From assembly GCA_009594865.1 (NCBI GenBank), contig VOPT01000001.1, positions 1 to 64,000 of the forward strand: a DNA stretch of 64,000 nt, given 5' to 3'. A model generated the notes under the pieces. It had not been told where the DNA came from. It ran no database searches and saw nothing but the letters and a program-made list of their open reading frames with translations. This DNA is from Nitrospira sp. (GTDB taxonomy: Bacteria; Nitrospirota; Nitrospiria; Nitrospirales; Nitrospiraceae). Positions 27,541 to 38,300 of the stretch are shown here, one piece after another. The translations under genes were made by a program, and so were the position numbers. The number at the start of each line of letters is the position of its first letter. Position 1 is the first letter of the stretch.

Positions 27541-28596
27541 ATGATTGACATCTCCAAACTGTTGACCTTTGGTGTCCAGCAAGGTGCCTCGGACTGTCAC
27601 ATCAGCGCCGGCGAACCGCCGATGATTCGCCTGCACGGCGACCTCAAAAAACTCGACCACCCACCCCTAACGCAGGATGAAACGCATGCCCTCATCTACG
27701 ACATGATGAGCGATGCGCAGCGCAAGAACTTTGAAGAACATCGGGAATGCGACTTTTCTTTCGACCTGGGCGACATCGCTCGTTTCCGCGTGAACGTCTT
27801 CGTCCAGGGTCGCGGGTTAGGTGCCGTCTTCCGGACCATTCCAACTGAAATTCTTCCGCTCGAAAAACTCGGCATGCCGCCCATTCTCCGACAACTCTGT
27901 GACCGCGAAAAGGGCCTGATTCTGGTCACCGGCCCGACCGGCTCCGGAAAATCGACCACCCTCGCCGGCATGATCGACTACCTGAACAACACCTTTGAAG
28001 GCCACATTCTTACCATTGAAGACCCGGTGGAGTTTGTACACAAATCGAAAAAGTGCCTGGTCAACCAGCGCGAATTGGGCGTACACACCTTGTCATTCGC
28101 CAATGCGCTCCGTGCCGCGCTCCGCGAAGACCCCGATATCATCCTCGTCGGCGAAATGCGCGACTTGGATACGATCCAGTTGGCCTTGACCGCTGCCGAA
28201 ACCGGGCACTTGGTCTTTGCGACGCTGCACACCTCCAGCGCGCCGAAGACCATTGATCGCATCATCGATGCCTTCCCGCCGAACCAGCAAGCGCAGGTCC
28301 GCGCGCAGCTGTCGGAAACCCTGGAAGCGGTGCTGACTCAGACTCTGCTCAAAAAGAAGAGCGGGGGCCGGATTGCGGCGGTGGAAATCATGGTCGGCAC
28401 GACGGCGGTCCGCAACCTCATCCGTGAAGGCAAACTGCATCAAATTCCCGGCATCATGCAGGCGAGCCAGAAAGACGGCATGCAGACCATGGACATGGCC
28501 CTGGTCGACCTCGCCACGCGCGGGATGGTGACCAAAGCCGAAGCCCAGTCACGTAGCATGAATCCCAACCTCTTCAACACGGCAGGCGCGGCCTAA
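27541..28596 (+). CDS. pilT: Type IV pilus retraction ATPase PilT
   Basis: The product is 351 residues, close to the family length. It opens with the PilT-type N-terminal PAS-like domain (ASDCHISAGEPPMIRLHG). The RecA-like ATPase core follows, with Walker A GPTGSGKST at 131-139, an Asp box (TIEDPVEFVH) and a Walker B/AIRAGEMRD-type motif (DPDIILVGEMRD), then the His box (GHLVFATLHTSSA). PilT depolymerises type IV pili from the inner-membrane base. It is followed 49 bases later by a paralogue, and the window also has two pilin genes about 12 kb away. Confidence 0.94.
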   Translation: MIDISKLLTFGVQQGASDCHISAGEPPMIRLHGDLKKLDHPPLTQDETHALIYDMMSDAQRKNFEEHRECDFSFDLGDIARFRVNVFVQGRGLGAVFRTIPTEILPLEKLGMPPILRQLCDREKGLILVTGPTGSGKSTTLAGMIDYLNNTFEGHILTIEDPVEFVHKSKKCLVNQRELGVHTLSFANALRAALREDPDIILVGEMRDLDTIQLALTAAETGHLVFATLHTSSAPKTIDRIIDAFPPNQQAQVRAQLSETLEAVLTQTLLKKKSGGRIAAVEIMVGTTAVRNLIREGKLHQIPGIMQASQKDGMQTMDMALVDLATRGMVTKAEAQSRSMNPNLFNTAGAA

Positions 28597-28645
28597 CGAC
28601 TCGTTCATTTTATTCGTCTACCGGTAGCAGGATAAGAGGCATTTC

Positions 28646-29809
28646 ATGGATGTTCGCACGCTCCTCGAAGTGATGGTCAAGCAGGAATCGTCCGACCTGT
28701 ATCTCACCGTCGATGCGCCCCCCATTTATCGCATCCATGGCTCGACCCATCGAACGGATGCGCCACCGTTCACCAATGAACAATTGGAGTCATTGGCGCT
28801 CGCGTTGATGCGCGGCCAGCAGCGGGGCGAATTCGAAGAGAAAATGGAGATGAACCTCGCCCTGTATTACAAAGACCTGGGGCGGTTTCGCGTGAACATC
28901 TTCCGGCAAAAGGGGAACGTGGGGTTGGTGTTTCGCCACATCAAGGCGGAGATCATGACGGTTGAACAGTTGGACCTGCCGCCCATCGTCAAAGATATCG
29001 CCATGACGAAACGCGGGCTGGTCCTCGTGGTGGGAGCCACCGGCTCCGGTAAATCCACCTCACTCGCGGCAATGATCGATCACAGGAACACCGTGCACGC
29101 GGGGCATATTATCAGCGTGGAAGACCCCATCGAGTTCGTCCATCACCACAAAAAATCGATTGTGACGCAGCGCGAAGTCGGTTTCGACACCCACTCGTTC
29201 GGCAATGCGCTGAAGAACACCTTACGCCAGGCTCCGGATGTCATTCTCATCGGCGAAATTCGTGATACGGAAACGATGGAAGCGGCCATCACCTTCGCGG
29301 AAACCGGTCACCTCTGCCTCGGGACGCTGCACTCAAACAATGCCAATCAATCCATCGAACGCATCATGAACTTCTTCCCGGTGGAGCGGCATGCGCAGAT
29401 TTATCTCCAACTTTCACTCAACCTGCGGGCCATTATCTCCCAGCGCCTCATCCCCTCACTCGATGGCCGAAGGGTCCCTGCCCTGGAAATTATGCTCGAC
29501 ACGCCCCGTATTAAAGATCTGATCAAGCGGTCTGAAATTGATACGTTAAAAGAAGCGATGGAACAAGGTATTGATGAAGGGTGCCAGACCTTTGACCATG
29601 TGCTCCTGCAACTCTACAAAGCTGGAAAAATCAGTATTGAACAGGCCTTGATTAACGCTGATAGCGCCAACAATCTCCGTCTCAAAATTAAGCTGGCGGG
29701 ATTAAAAGGCGACGACGCCGTGGCTGCCCTGCTCGACAAAAATGAGAGAGATGAAAAGGGCTTCCAAATCCAGGGGCAGATGAGTCAAGGCGGCGGCAAG
29801 AAACGATGA
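28646..29809 (+). CDS. pilU: PilT/PilU-family pilus retraction ATPase
   Basis: The product is 387 residues, longer than PilT because of a C-terminal tail, as in PilU. Motifs include SSDLYLTVDAPPIYRIHG, Walker A GATGSGKST, SVEDPIEFVHHHKKS, PDVILIGEIRDTETMEAA and GHLCLGTLHSNNANQSIERI. PilU assists PilT in retraction under load. The tandem pilT-pilU order with the same strand and an AGAGG ribosome site supports co-transcription. The tail ends in a Gly/Gln-rich segment. Confidence 0.9.
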   Translation: MDVRTLLEVMVKQESSDLYLTVDAPPIYRIHGSTHRTDAPPFTNEQLESLALALMRGQQRGEFEEKMEMNLALYYKDLGRFRVNIFRQKGNVGLVFRHIKAEIMTVEQLDLPPIVKDIAMTKRGLVLVVGATGSGKSTSLAAMIDHRNTVHAGHIISVEDPIEFVHHHKKSIVTQREVGFDTHSFGNALKNTLRQAPDVILIGEIRDTETMEAAITFAETGHLCLGTLHSNNANQSIERIMNFFPVERHAQIYLQLSLNLRAIISQRLIPSLDGRRVPALEIMLDTPRIKDLIKRSEIDTLKEAMEQGIDEGCQTFDHVLLQLYKAGKISIEQALINADSANNLRLKIKLAGLKGDDAVAALLDKNERDEKGFQIQGQMSQGGGKKR

Positions 29810-29877
29810 CCCGCTCGCGGGAAGTCCTTGAAGGATGAGCGCGGAGTGGGGCCGGCAACCAGGGGGATGAACCCTGG

Positions 29878-30384
29878 CTACGGCTGCTCCATAGCGAGTT
29901 CGAGATACGCGGCAATCTTATCCAGCGCGCCTGCGGTCAATTTCCTTCCATACCACGCCGGCATCGTGTCCGCTGGAAAGCCGGGGACCACATAGGTACC
30001 TGGAGATACCACCGATTCCACAATATACTCTCGGACGGTCTGCGCTTGCCCGCGATACTGCGGGTCAGCCAAGCGAGAGGCGCCGGTTTTGCCCAACCAA
30101 AGCGGAGGGCCAACCTTCCCATCAGCCCCCGCGATACCGGGAATCCGGTGGCAAACCACGCAACCGGCACGAACAAAAAGCTCTTGAATCGGCTCCTCCC
30201 CTGTCACCAACGGCACCATATTCGGGTCTATGGTCGGAACAGCGGGAACCACTGCGGACGGCGGAGGAGCATTTTGAATTCCCACCAGGGCTAGCAGCAA
30301 CACCAAACCGGCGACCAATGCCGCAATCGCTTTATTTTTGTGCTGTGAGGGTGGACCAGAGGAAGAATCGTTTGGGGCGAACAT
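29878..30384 (-). CDS. Membrane-anchored monohaem cytochrome c
   Basis: The product is 168 residues. A signal anchor lies at residues 19-36 and a Pro-rich linker follows. The haem motif CVVCH is at 75-79, and Met141 (DTMPAWYG) is the likely sixth haem ligand. The fold size suits a small class I cytochrome c in the periplasm, acting in electron transfer. The electron partner is not encoded next to it. The gene faces away from the pilT pair. Confidence 0.85.
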   Translation of the reverse strand: MFAPNDSSSGPPSQHKNKAIAALVAGLVLLLALVGIQNAPPPSAVVPAVPTIDPNMVPLVTGEEPIQELFVRAGCVVCHRIPGIAGADGKVGPPLWLGKTGASRLADPQYRGQAQTVREYIVESVVSPGTYVVPGFPADTMPAWYGRKLTAGALDKIAAYLELAMEQP

Positions 30385-30489
30385 ACACCGGCACCATGAA
30401 CGTTACATACACACTGAACGGGCACGCGACTGTGCCACCCGATTGAATACAGACTTTTGGGCTCACAGACACGTGAATAATAGCAGATG

Positions 30490-31341
30490 CTATTGTCCCG
30501 GAGTCATGGCGCAACGGAAGCCAATGGCTCGATCCTGAAAATCTGGCTCCGCAGAGGATCGTGCAGATGATCGTAACGCCACCGGCAGGTCAGACCAGGA
30601 CCCTCCACGAATCACTTTCTTCTCTCCCTTTTCCGGACCAGTGGGATTCTTCTCAGGACTCTTCGAATAGTATTCCCGGTCGTACCAATCAGCCACCCAC
30701 TCGGCGGCATTTCCTGCCATGTGATGAAGGCCATAGGGACTTCGTCCGCCTTCCTTCAACCCATGGCGCACACTCATCCCTTCGACACCACCACTGACTG
30801 ACGTGAGCGTCACCGCCTCGCTCACCCAGACTCCACGATTGTAATTCGCAATGTCGACGAAAGGCTGCATTTGCCCCCAGGGATAGCGCCGCCCGTCGGT
30901 ACCGCGCGCGGCCTTTTCCCACTCGGCCTCGGTCGGAAGACGCTTCCCTGCCCAGACACAATACGCTTTCGCATCAGCCCAGCCCATTCCTACGGCTGGA
31001 CGATCACCAACCGTCTCTGCGGCTTCATCATCCCAGGTCGGAGGAGCATCGTGCTTCGCCCCGATGAGAAACGACCGATACAGCTTCATGGAGATTTCAT
31101 AGCGGTCGATAGAAAACGCGTCGAGCGTGACGACATGTTCCGGTCGTTCAGCAGGAAGTCCGTCGTTACTGCCCATCGTAAATGGCCCGGCCGGAATCAG
31201 CACCATGGGCGCGCCATCTTTGCCTTTGATACCTTCCGCAGCAGTACCGCTTGCCGCGGCCTGAGGTTCGGCGGCCGAGGCCATCCCTAGCCCAACAAGC
31301 ATGATGGCAAACAACACGGCCGTTACACTGAAGAGTCGCAT
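30490..31341 (-). CDS. Secreted SUMF1/FGE-sulfatase-domain protein lacking the catalytic Cys pair
   Basis: The product is 283 residues from the ATG at 31341, preceded by GGGAGGA; a longer frame to 31383 is not supported. A signal peptide (residues 1-23) precedes a SUMF1-type domain: FTMGSNDGLPAERPEHVV, WADAKAYCVWAGKRLPTEAEWEKAARG, YPWG and IRGGSWSDLPVALRSSAR. True formylglycine-generating enzymes have two active-site cysteines after the RGGS segment. Here that place has none. The protein is therefore probably a binding or structural member of the C-lectin-like superfamily rather than a sulfatase activator. Confidence 0.82.
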   Translation of the reverse strand: MRLFSVTAVLFAIMLVGLGMASAAEPQAAASGTAAEGIKGKDGAPMVLIPAGPFTMGSNDGLPAERPEHVVTLDAFSIDRYEISMKLYRSFLIGAKHDAPPTWDDEAAETVGDRPAVGMGWADAKAYCVWAGKRLPTEAEWEKAARGTDGRRYPWGQMQPFVDIANYNRGVWVSEAVTLTSVSGGVEGMSVRHGLKEGGRSPYGLHHMAGNAAEWVADWYDREYYSKSPEKNPTGPEKGEKKVIRGGSWSDLPVALRSSARSSAEPDFQDRAIGFRCAMTPGQ

Positions 31342-31536
31342 ACATTCCTCCCATCTGCGATGGATCCAGAGGCAGGTCACCACACCCGCAAAGTGTAGCC
31401 GTGCCGGCGGCCAAACTCAACTGCGTGAAGAGACGACAGGCCCATGTGGAAGGTGATGTCGGGGCCGACCAGGCGCGATAGGAGGAGAGAACCGCTACTG
31501 ATAGGGAGAGGCAACACAACCGGCGCTGCATCGTTG

Positions 31537-31560
31537 GCCGGCAAGAAGGTTCTTGCCGGC
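31537..31560 (-). terminator. 11-bp perfect hairpin after a lipoprotein gene
   Basis: GCCGGCAAGAA pairs with TTCTTGCCGGC across a 2-base loop, 32 bases after the lipoprotein stop. There is no T-tract, so it may protect the 3' end or stop transcription inefficiently. Confidence 0.4.
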
Positions 31561-31591
31561 AGGAAGGGAAGGGAGGGAGAGGGTGGGCGAG

Positions 31592-32086
31592 TTACCGGGC
31601 AAGCTCGGCGACGCGGCGGTCGTGATCTTTTACCGGTCTCGCCGTGGCCACTTCAGACCGGTCTAGGAGGTTGTGGAGGACTTCCTGCTTCAACTGAACC
31701 ATGAGAGCCTTGTTATGGTCGGAGGACAGGGACGCATCCTGAAGCAGATTGAGCCAGCCCAGCGTCGCGACCTCATACCGGCTGTTCGGCATGGCCGTGC
31801 GTAATTCCTGAAACACTGTGATGGCATCCGCTCGATTTTCAAATAACGCCACCAAGGCTCGCGTGTAGTAGGCATCTTCACAGGCTGGGCCCTTATGACA
31901 ATTCTTCATTCTCGCATCCTGCGCATGGGCAATGGCCTGAAGCGGCTTTAATTCCGAGGCATCGAGGGGGAAAAAGGCACTGCTGGGAAGAACCGTGGAG
32001 GTGCCCGATGGCATCGTGGTGCAACCTTCGATCCCACTCACGAGCAATAGGAGAAGGGTGAAATAGCACGCCCTGTGTTTCGACAT
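31592..32086 (-). CDS. Small lipoprotein of unknown function
   Basis: The product is 164 residues from the ATG at 32086, which has GAGGAGG upstream; the frame to 32173 is open but unsupported. The signal peptide ends in a lipobox (VSGIEGC). Two later Cys (NCHKGPAC) could form a disulfide, and the rest is helical (AYYTRALVALFENRADAITVFQELR), reminiscent of TPR repeats. No named family is recognised. It is probably anchored in a periplasmic membrane leaflet. Confidence 0.72.
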   Translation of the reverse strand: MSKHRACYFTLLLLLVSGIEGCTTMPSGTSTVLPSSAFFPLDASELKPLQAIAHAQDARMKNCHKGPACEDAYYTRALVALFENRADAITVFQELRTAMPNSRYEVATLGWLNLLQDASLSSDHNKALMVQLKQEVLHNLLDRSEVATARPVKDHDRRVAELAR

Positions 32087-32333
32087 CGTACGCCTCCTCA
32101 ACTCGCGCTTACCAGGTGGGGCGCGATGATAATTCCATGTACTTGGCTTGCAGCGATGCTCTGAATGTACCATCGAGCTTTGGTTTAGCCATTACACGGA
32201 GGCTGTACCTCCTCGGTATGGGGCGCTTGCGCCAGGCTGCACGTCAACGTGGCTGATGACCGGTTCGAACAGGGAGAAACGAGGATCTGGCCTGAGAAGT
32301 CTCAGTGAAGAGAGTAGACGATGTGGGAAGAAC

Positions 32334-32365
32334 GCTTCGCCCCGCCTTAAATGCGGGGCGAAAGC
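32334..32365 (-). terminator. GC-rich hairpin after the RTX gene
   Basis: GCTTCGCCCCGC pairs with GCGGGGCGAAAGC (one bulged A) across a 7-base loop, 7 bases after the RTX stop. It probably ends the type I secretion operon transcript. The T-tract is weak. Confidence 0.6.
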
Positions 32366-32371
32366 TCGGGC

Positions 32372-35300
32372 CTAGTGCCAGTTGGCGGCAAGAATCTGTT
32401 GCACGTCCTGTGGTCGCTGGGCAATCGCCTGATCCCAACTTAGCCCGGTCTGTTGGGTAAATCCCGCCATCGCCTGAATGAGCTGATTCACCTGAGTACT
32501 CATCAATTGTTGACCATTGCCGGCTTGTACGGTTTCAATTTGGTTGGCGGCGCCTGCATACCAGTTGCTGATCGTCACTTGATCCGTCGATCCATACACT
32601 GCAATACGCAAATCATTGGCACTCTGGCTCAGCATGAGATCGAGGGGATTGATGCTCGAGGCAAAACTCATTCGATCACTCGTCCCGCTGCCATCTGCAA
32701 TGGTGTCCTGGCCGTCTCCACGTGCAAACTGGAACACATCATTCCCCGTTCCACCATTGAGGGAATCATTGCCTCTCCCGCCAGACAGGGTATCGTTGCC
32801 GTCGCCACCCGTCAGGACATTATTGCCGGCATTCCCAATGACCACGTTGGCCAGCGTATTGCCCGTCCCATTAATGGCGGCTCCCCCCGTAAGACTAAGA
32901 TTTTCGAGGTTCGCTCCCAACGTCCAGGTCACCGAGCTTTGCACCGCATCGGTACCGGCATTCATGGCCTCAACGACCGTATCTCCTGCCCCGACCACAT
33001 AGGTATCATCCCCGGCACCACCGGTCAGCGTATTGGCCGCACTATTCCCGACTAGCATGTTACTAAGCGCGTTGCCTGTACCATTGATGGTCCCTGTGCC
33101 GATCAGAGTGAGATTCTCGACATTCGCGGCGAGCGTATGCGTCACGGCACTTTGAACGGTGTCACTCCCGGCATTCACTGCCTCAACCACTGTATCGCCT
33201 GCGCCAATGATATACGTGTCATTCCCCGCGCCGCCGGTCAACCGGTTGGCAGCACTGTTGCCGATGAGTACGTTGTCCAATCCATTCCCCGTCCCGTTGA
33301 TCGCAGCGGAGCCACTCAGCGTGAGATTCTCTACATTGACAGCCAGTGTATACGTCACGGAGCTCTGCACCGTATCCACGCCTTCACCGGATAATTCGGT
33401 GACCCTGTCGCCGACATTATCCACGATGTACAGATCATCGCCCTGCGCCCCAATGAGCGTATCTGCCCCGGCCTCTCCACTGAGAATGTTTGCCGCGCTG
33501 TTGCCGGTCAGAGTGTTGGCAAGACTATTACCGGTCCCGTTAACCGCAGCAACGCCCGTCAAGATAAGATTTTCGAGATTCGTCCCCAGCGTCCAATTAA
33601 TGTCAGACTTCACAGTGTCAGTCCCGGCACTTGCCGCCTCTACCACGGTGTCGCCAACGCCCACCAGATACGTATCGTTGCCGGCCCCACCGGTCAAAAC
33701 ATTGGCCGCACTATTTCCAGTCAAAATATTATTCAGCGAATTGCCAGTCCCATTGACCGCGGAGCTTCCCGTGAGGATCAGATTTTCGAGATTTGCACCC
33801 AGGACGTAGGTCAGGCTCGTCTGCACCGTATCCGTACCTTGTCCGGCTTGCTCCGTTACCACGTCGCCGATATTGTCCACAACGTACAGATCATTTCCGG
33901 TTCCACCGGTCATGAGATCTGCGCCTACGCCCCCATCAAGGGTATCATTGCCGGCACCGCCCGAGAGAATGTCGTCTCCACCCCATCCCAATAATGTATC
34001 GTTCGTTACATTTCCGTATAAGTAGTCCGTGTCTTCGGTGCCTACCAGATTGACGCCTTCCGTGTGGGCCAGCATGGCGCTGTAGTCCCAAATCGTCCCA
34101 TCGCTGAATTGGATGCGATCGACCCGCAGCGCATCAGATGCAAAGAATCCGCCGAGGTCCACATAATCTCCAGTACTCATGATCGTCAGAATGGCATCGC
34201 CGCCAAAATCCGGCGTGGCGCGCAATGTGATATCGCCTGGAGTAAGTCCATCGATGAGCTGCAGCGTGTCGACATCGGAGGCGTCGCCCTGTTCGTCGAT
34301 GTAATCATTTCCGTATCCACGGCCGAAGAGGTACAGATCGTTTCCGGACCATCCCTCAAGAAAATCGTTTCCGGCGCCTCCATCGAGCACATCATTTCCA
34401 GCGCTGGCACGGATCTGATCATTCCCGCCTAACCCGCGGATAATGTCATCTCTCAACGTCCCGTAAAATGCTTCGTCGGTGGCGTTGCCCACAAAAATCA
34501 TTCGGCTTTCGATATCGGCAAACCCCCAAGCCGTGCCATCAGCGAACACGAACTGATCAACCGTTTCACCCGGCTGTGCGAAGTAGGACTTCACCGTCAA
34601 TTGATCGGTCGTACCCGCAACTCTTACGACGAGATCGTTGCCATGGTTCTCAACGATGAGGTCGGCTGGTGTGATGCCCGATAAAAACTCCACTTGGTCT
34701 AAACCCGTGTGCGCATACCATTGCGGGCCTGTTTCGACGGTATCCTGTCCATATCCGCGGCCGAACACAAATCTATTGTCGCCAGTCCCGATGAGGGTGT
34801 CGTTCCCCGCCTGTCCATCGAGTCGATGAGAGCCGGACAGTGCATTATCCAAAGCGTTTCCGACTAAATTCACCTGAAGCGTCGGATCGAGGTATACATC
34901 GTCCTCAATCCTTACGTTCTCCACATTGTCCGGCGCCTGAAAGGTGAGCGACTCGCTCGGAGTGAGGTAAATCGTGTCGAGGCCTTCATTCCCTTCCTCG
35001 GTGATGACTTGGCCCAAAGTCCGCAGGTGATAGGCATCATCCCCGGCGCCACCGAACAGCCGGTCGGCAACACTTGCCGAATCCAAGCTGTCATTGCCGT
35101 CGCCACCACGCAACACGTTGAATCCTGTGTTCCCATAGAGTCGGTCGTTTCCAGCTCCACCATCTACTTCATCGTCACCGTCGTTACCTTCTAGGACATC
35201 ATCGCCCAACCCACCGAGCAACACATCGTTGCCACCACGCCCATACAGCCAATCTCCAACTTGGCTGCCTTGTATACGATCGGCAAAGCTCGTTCCTTGC

Positions 35301-38300
35301 AGCGTTCCCCCGCTTTCCGGAGAAGACAACTGAAATCCTCGGGCAAGTAACTCGCCATCCGTCCACACCGCCCCATCGGCAAATTCGAATTGCCGGATGG
35401 TGTGAAACCCGCCCTGCACGCTCACCCCAAACCCCGTGATCTGAATTGAATCGCTACCACTGCCCATGCGGAGCACCAGTGAATCCTCCGGTGCCACATC
35501 CAGCCGTAACGATTCGGCGGTGATACCCGCACCAAACACTAGGCGATTGCCTTGCACCCCATTGTCTTGGATCGTGTCGGCCCCATCACCTAGATTAAAC
35601 CGGTACGTATCGAGTCCGCCTCCCCCAATCAGAAGATCGTCTCCGCCACCGCCCTGAAGATCATCCTCGCCGCCCCCGCCCTGGAGAATATCGTCTCCCT
35701 CACCTCCATCAAGTACATCGGCGCCCGCTTGGCTGAAGAAGAATGGGGAATCTCCGAAGAGGAGATCATTACCGGCCTCACCATAGAGGTGATCGTCACC
35801 AGCGTCACCGACCAGCTGATCTGCTCCCTCGCCGCCAAACAGCTGGTCCTGCCCTGCACCAGCCCATAGCTGGTCATCGCCTTCTTCCCCGTCCAACGTA
35901 TCGTTTCCACCTGCGAGACTCAGGACAGTAGGATTATTACCATCGCCGTACAGAAAATCGTTCCCGGCGCCACCGACCAGGACATCATCTCCTTCCCGCC
36001 CCTGCACATCGTCGATCCCATCGCCCCCATCCAGCTGATCATTGCCGAGTCCGCCGTTCAGCAAATCATCGCCGGCTTCCCCTGACAGAAGATCATCTCC
36101 ATCTTGACCAAATAGCGCATCATGACCTTCCCCGCCGAAAAGCGTATCGCCTCCCGTATCTCCTTGGAGTTCATCATCCCCTTCGTCACCGAAGAGCGTA
36201 TCGTCACCCTCCTGCCCTATCACACGATCATTTCCAAGTCCGCCCCATAGAGAATCGTCGCCTGAGCCTCCCTGCAATTCATCATTGTCCGCGCCGCCAT
36301 CAAGAAGGTCATTCCCGGCAAATCCGGCGAGCCGGTCCATCCCGCTTCCACCGTACAGAATGTCGTCACCGCCGCCTCCCTGTAACTCATCAGCTCCGGC
36401 GCCACCGTCAAGAATGTCAGCAGCCCCTGGATCGGCGGAAAAATCACCGACCAAGAGGTCATTCCCATCACCTCCAGAAAGCATGTCCGCGCCGGCACCT
36501 CCGAACAAGGAGTCGTTTCCCTCGCCCCCATCCAGCCAATCATCGCCTGCAATCGTTTGGGTGAAATCCGACTCACCATACAGCCGATCGTCACCGGCTC
36601 CGCCAAGTAGAATGTCATTCCCGCCATCGCCGACAAGCAAATCGTTACCCGCTCCTCCATCAAGATAATCGTCGCCGCCAGATAGTGCGGTTACGGCGGA
36701 CTGTAGCGATCGATTCCACATGAAATTGTCATAGTAAAGACTCACCCAGCCTGCTGGCCGATTCTCCCCGCGGAGGACATCATTGCCGTCTCCGCCCAAC
36801 AGCACATCCGATCCCATCTCTCCCATCAACGTGTCGTTCCCCGCCCCACCATCGGCGTAATGCTCCCCACCACCGATACGTGGGCCGACAGAATCCCAAA
36901 AGTCGGCAATACCCACTGCATAGTCGTCACCGTCCCCACCCAGAAACATATCCCCTTCTGTCATAAAGGCGTAATCATCTCCAGCACCACCAATCAAATA
37001 GTCATCCCCATACCCGCCAAAGAACACGTCATTGCCGAGCCCACCATCCAGCAAATCCTGAAAACCTGTGCCGCCAGGAAAGGTGTCCCCTTGAAAGGAA
37101 TCATTCCCGCCATTTCCATAAATCGCCATCGGCGCCAATCCTCGTCCTGTGTAAGGATTATCTGTGTCGTCTCCGTTGTAGATGTTGAGGAAAGGGCCGG
37201 TTGGAACTCCGGTGTCGCGCGGCATCCCTGACATGTCCCGCAGCTCAATCCCCATCTGACCACCTTGGAAGTTCTCGTTGACGATGAGCACTCCGTTGAC
37301 GATCAGATCGGTCCCTGACATGACATAGATGGTTCGTCCGTCGAGGCTCGTATACGTATTTCCTGCATCACCCGTACGACGAATGCCGCCCTGCAGCAGG
37401 CGGTCGTCAAAAATGATTTGCCCTTGCGCATCACTATCTTCGATCCGATCCGTCCCATCGCCGGAATGATAGATGTAGGTGTCAAAGCCAAGGCCGCCTT
37501 CGAGGAGGTCGTTACCGCCCATGCCAGCCAGCCGATTGTTACCACTATTCCCTATGATTCTATTATCCAGATTGTTACCTGTCCCTGAAGTATTTCCCCT
37601 GCCGGTCAGAACCAGATTCTCCACGTGTGCACTAAGGAAGTAATTGGCCGAGGCGCGAACCTCCTCCAGACCACCATTTTCAATCTCGACAACTTTGTCG
37701 CCAGAATTGTCGACAATGTAGACGTCATCACCCGCGCCGCCATTCATGCGATCGACGCCGGCACCACCATCTAATTGGTCATTCCCTCCCTGGCCAAGCA
37801 AAATATCGTTGTCAGCTTCGCCATATAGTTCATCATTACCTTCATTGCCTTCGAGATAATCCTGACCCGCTGCGCCATGAACAAAATCGTTTCCAGCCCC
37901 GCCATAGATGTGATCATTCCCTCTGCGCCCAAAATACTCCCGACCCTCGGCATCACCGAATATGACAGCTGCGGCCGCCGTGGCCCCCCGCTGGTTGTTA
38001 AAATTGGTTGGTTCATCGACGAAGAGGGTCGGGCTACTGGGAGTTCCATCGCTCAGATTGAAGCGCAACTTCTCCGCCAATAGCTCTGCCCGGTCGCTCA
38101 GGGCCAGTTGAGTCCAGGCACCAACACCGGTATTGGCATCGTAGATGTCTAGTGAGTGGTCCTGGTTATGGAGGGCCTCGTAGTCGATGCCGATCATCAC
38201 AAACGGATTTAATTCGCGCAGCGCATACCGGTAGGCCAATGCTTCAGGCGTCCTGTTGTTTGCCCGTGCAAAGACTTCAGCCGAACTTAGATCAACGAGG

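Noticed and set aside
32790..33865. CRISPR-like repetition
   Set aside because: The repeated units are coding, in frame and 210-250 bases long; they do not have short identical repeats with unique spacers.
32453..34432. Plus-strand open frames within the RTX gene
   Set aside because: They are mirrors of the repetitive RTX coding sequence and have no independent support.
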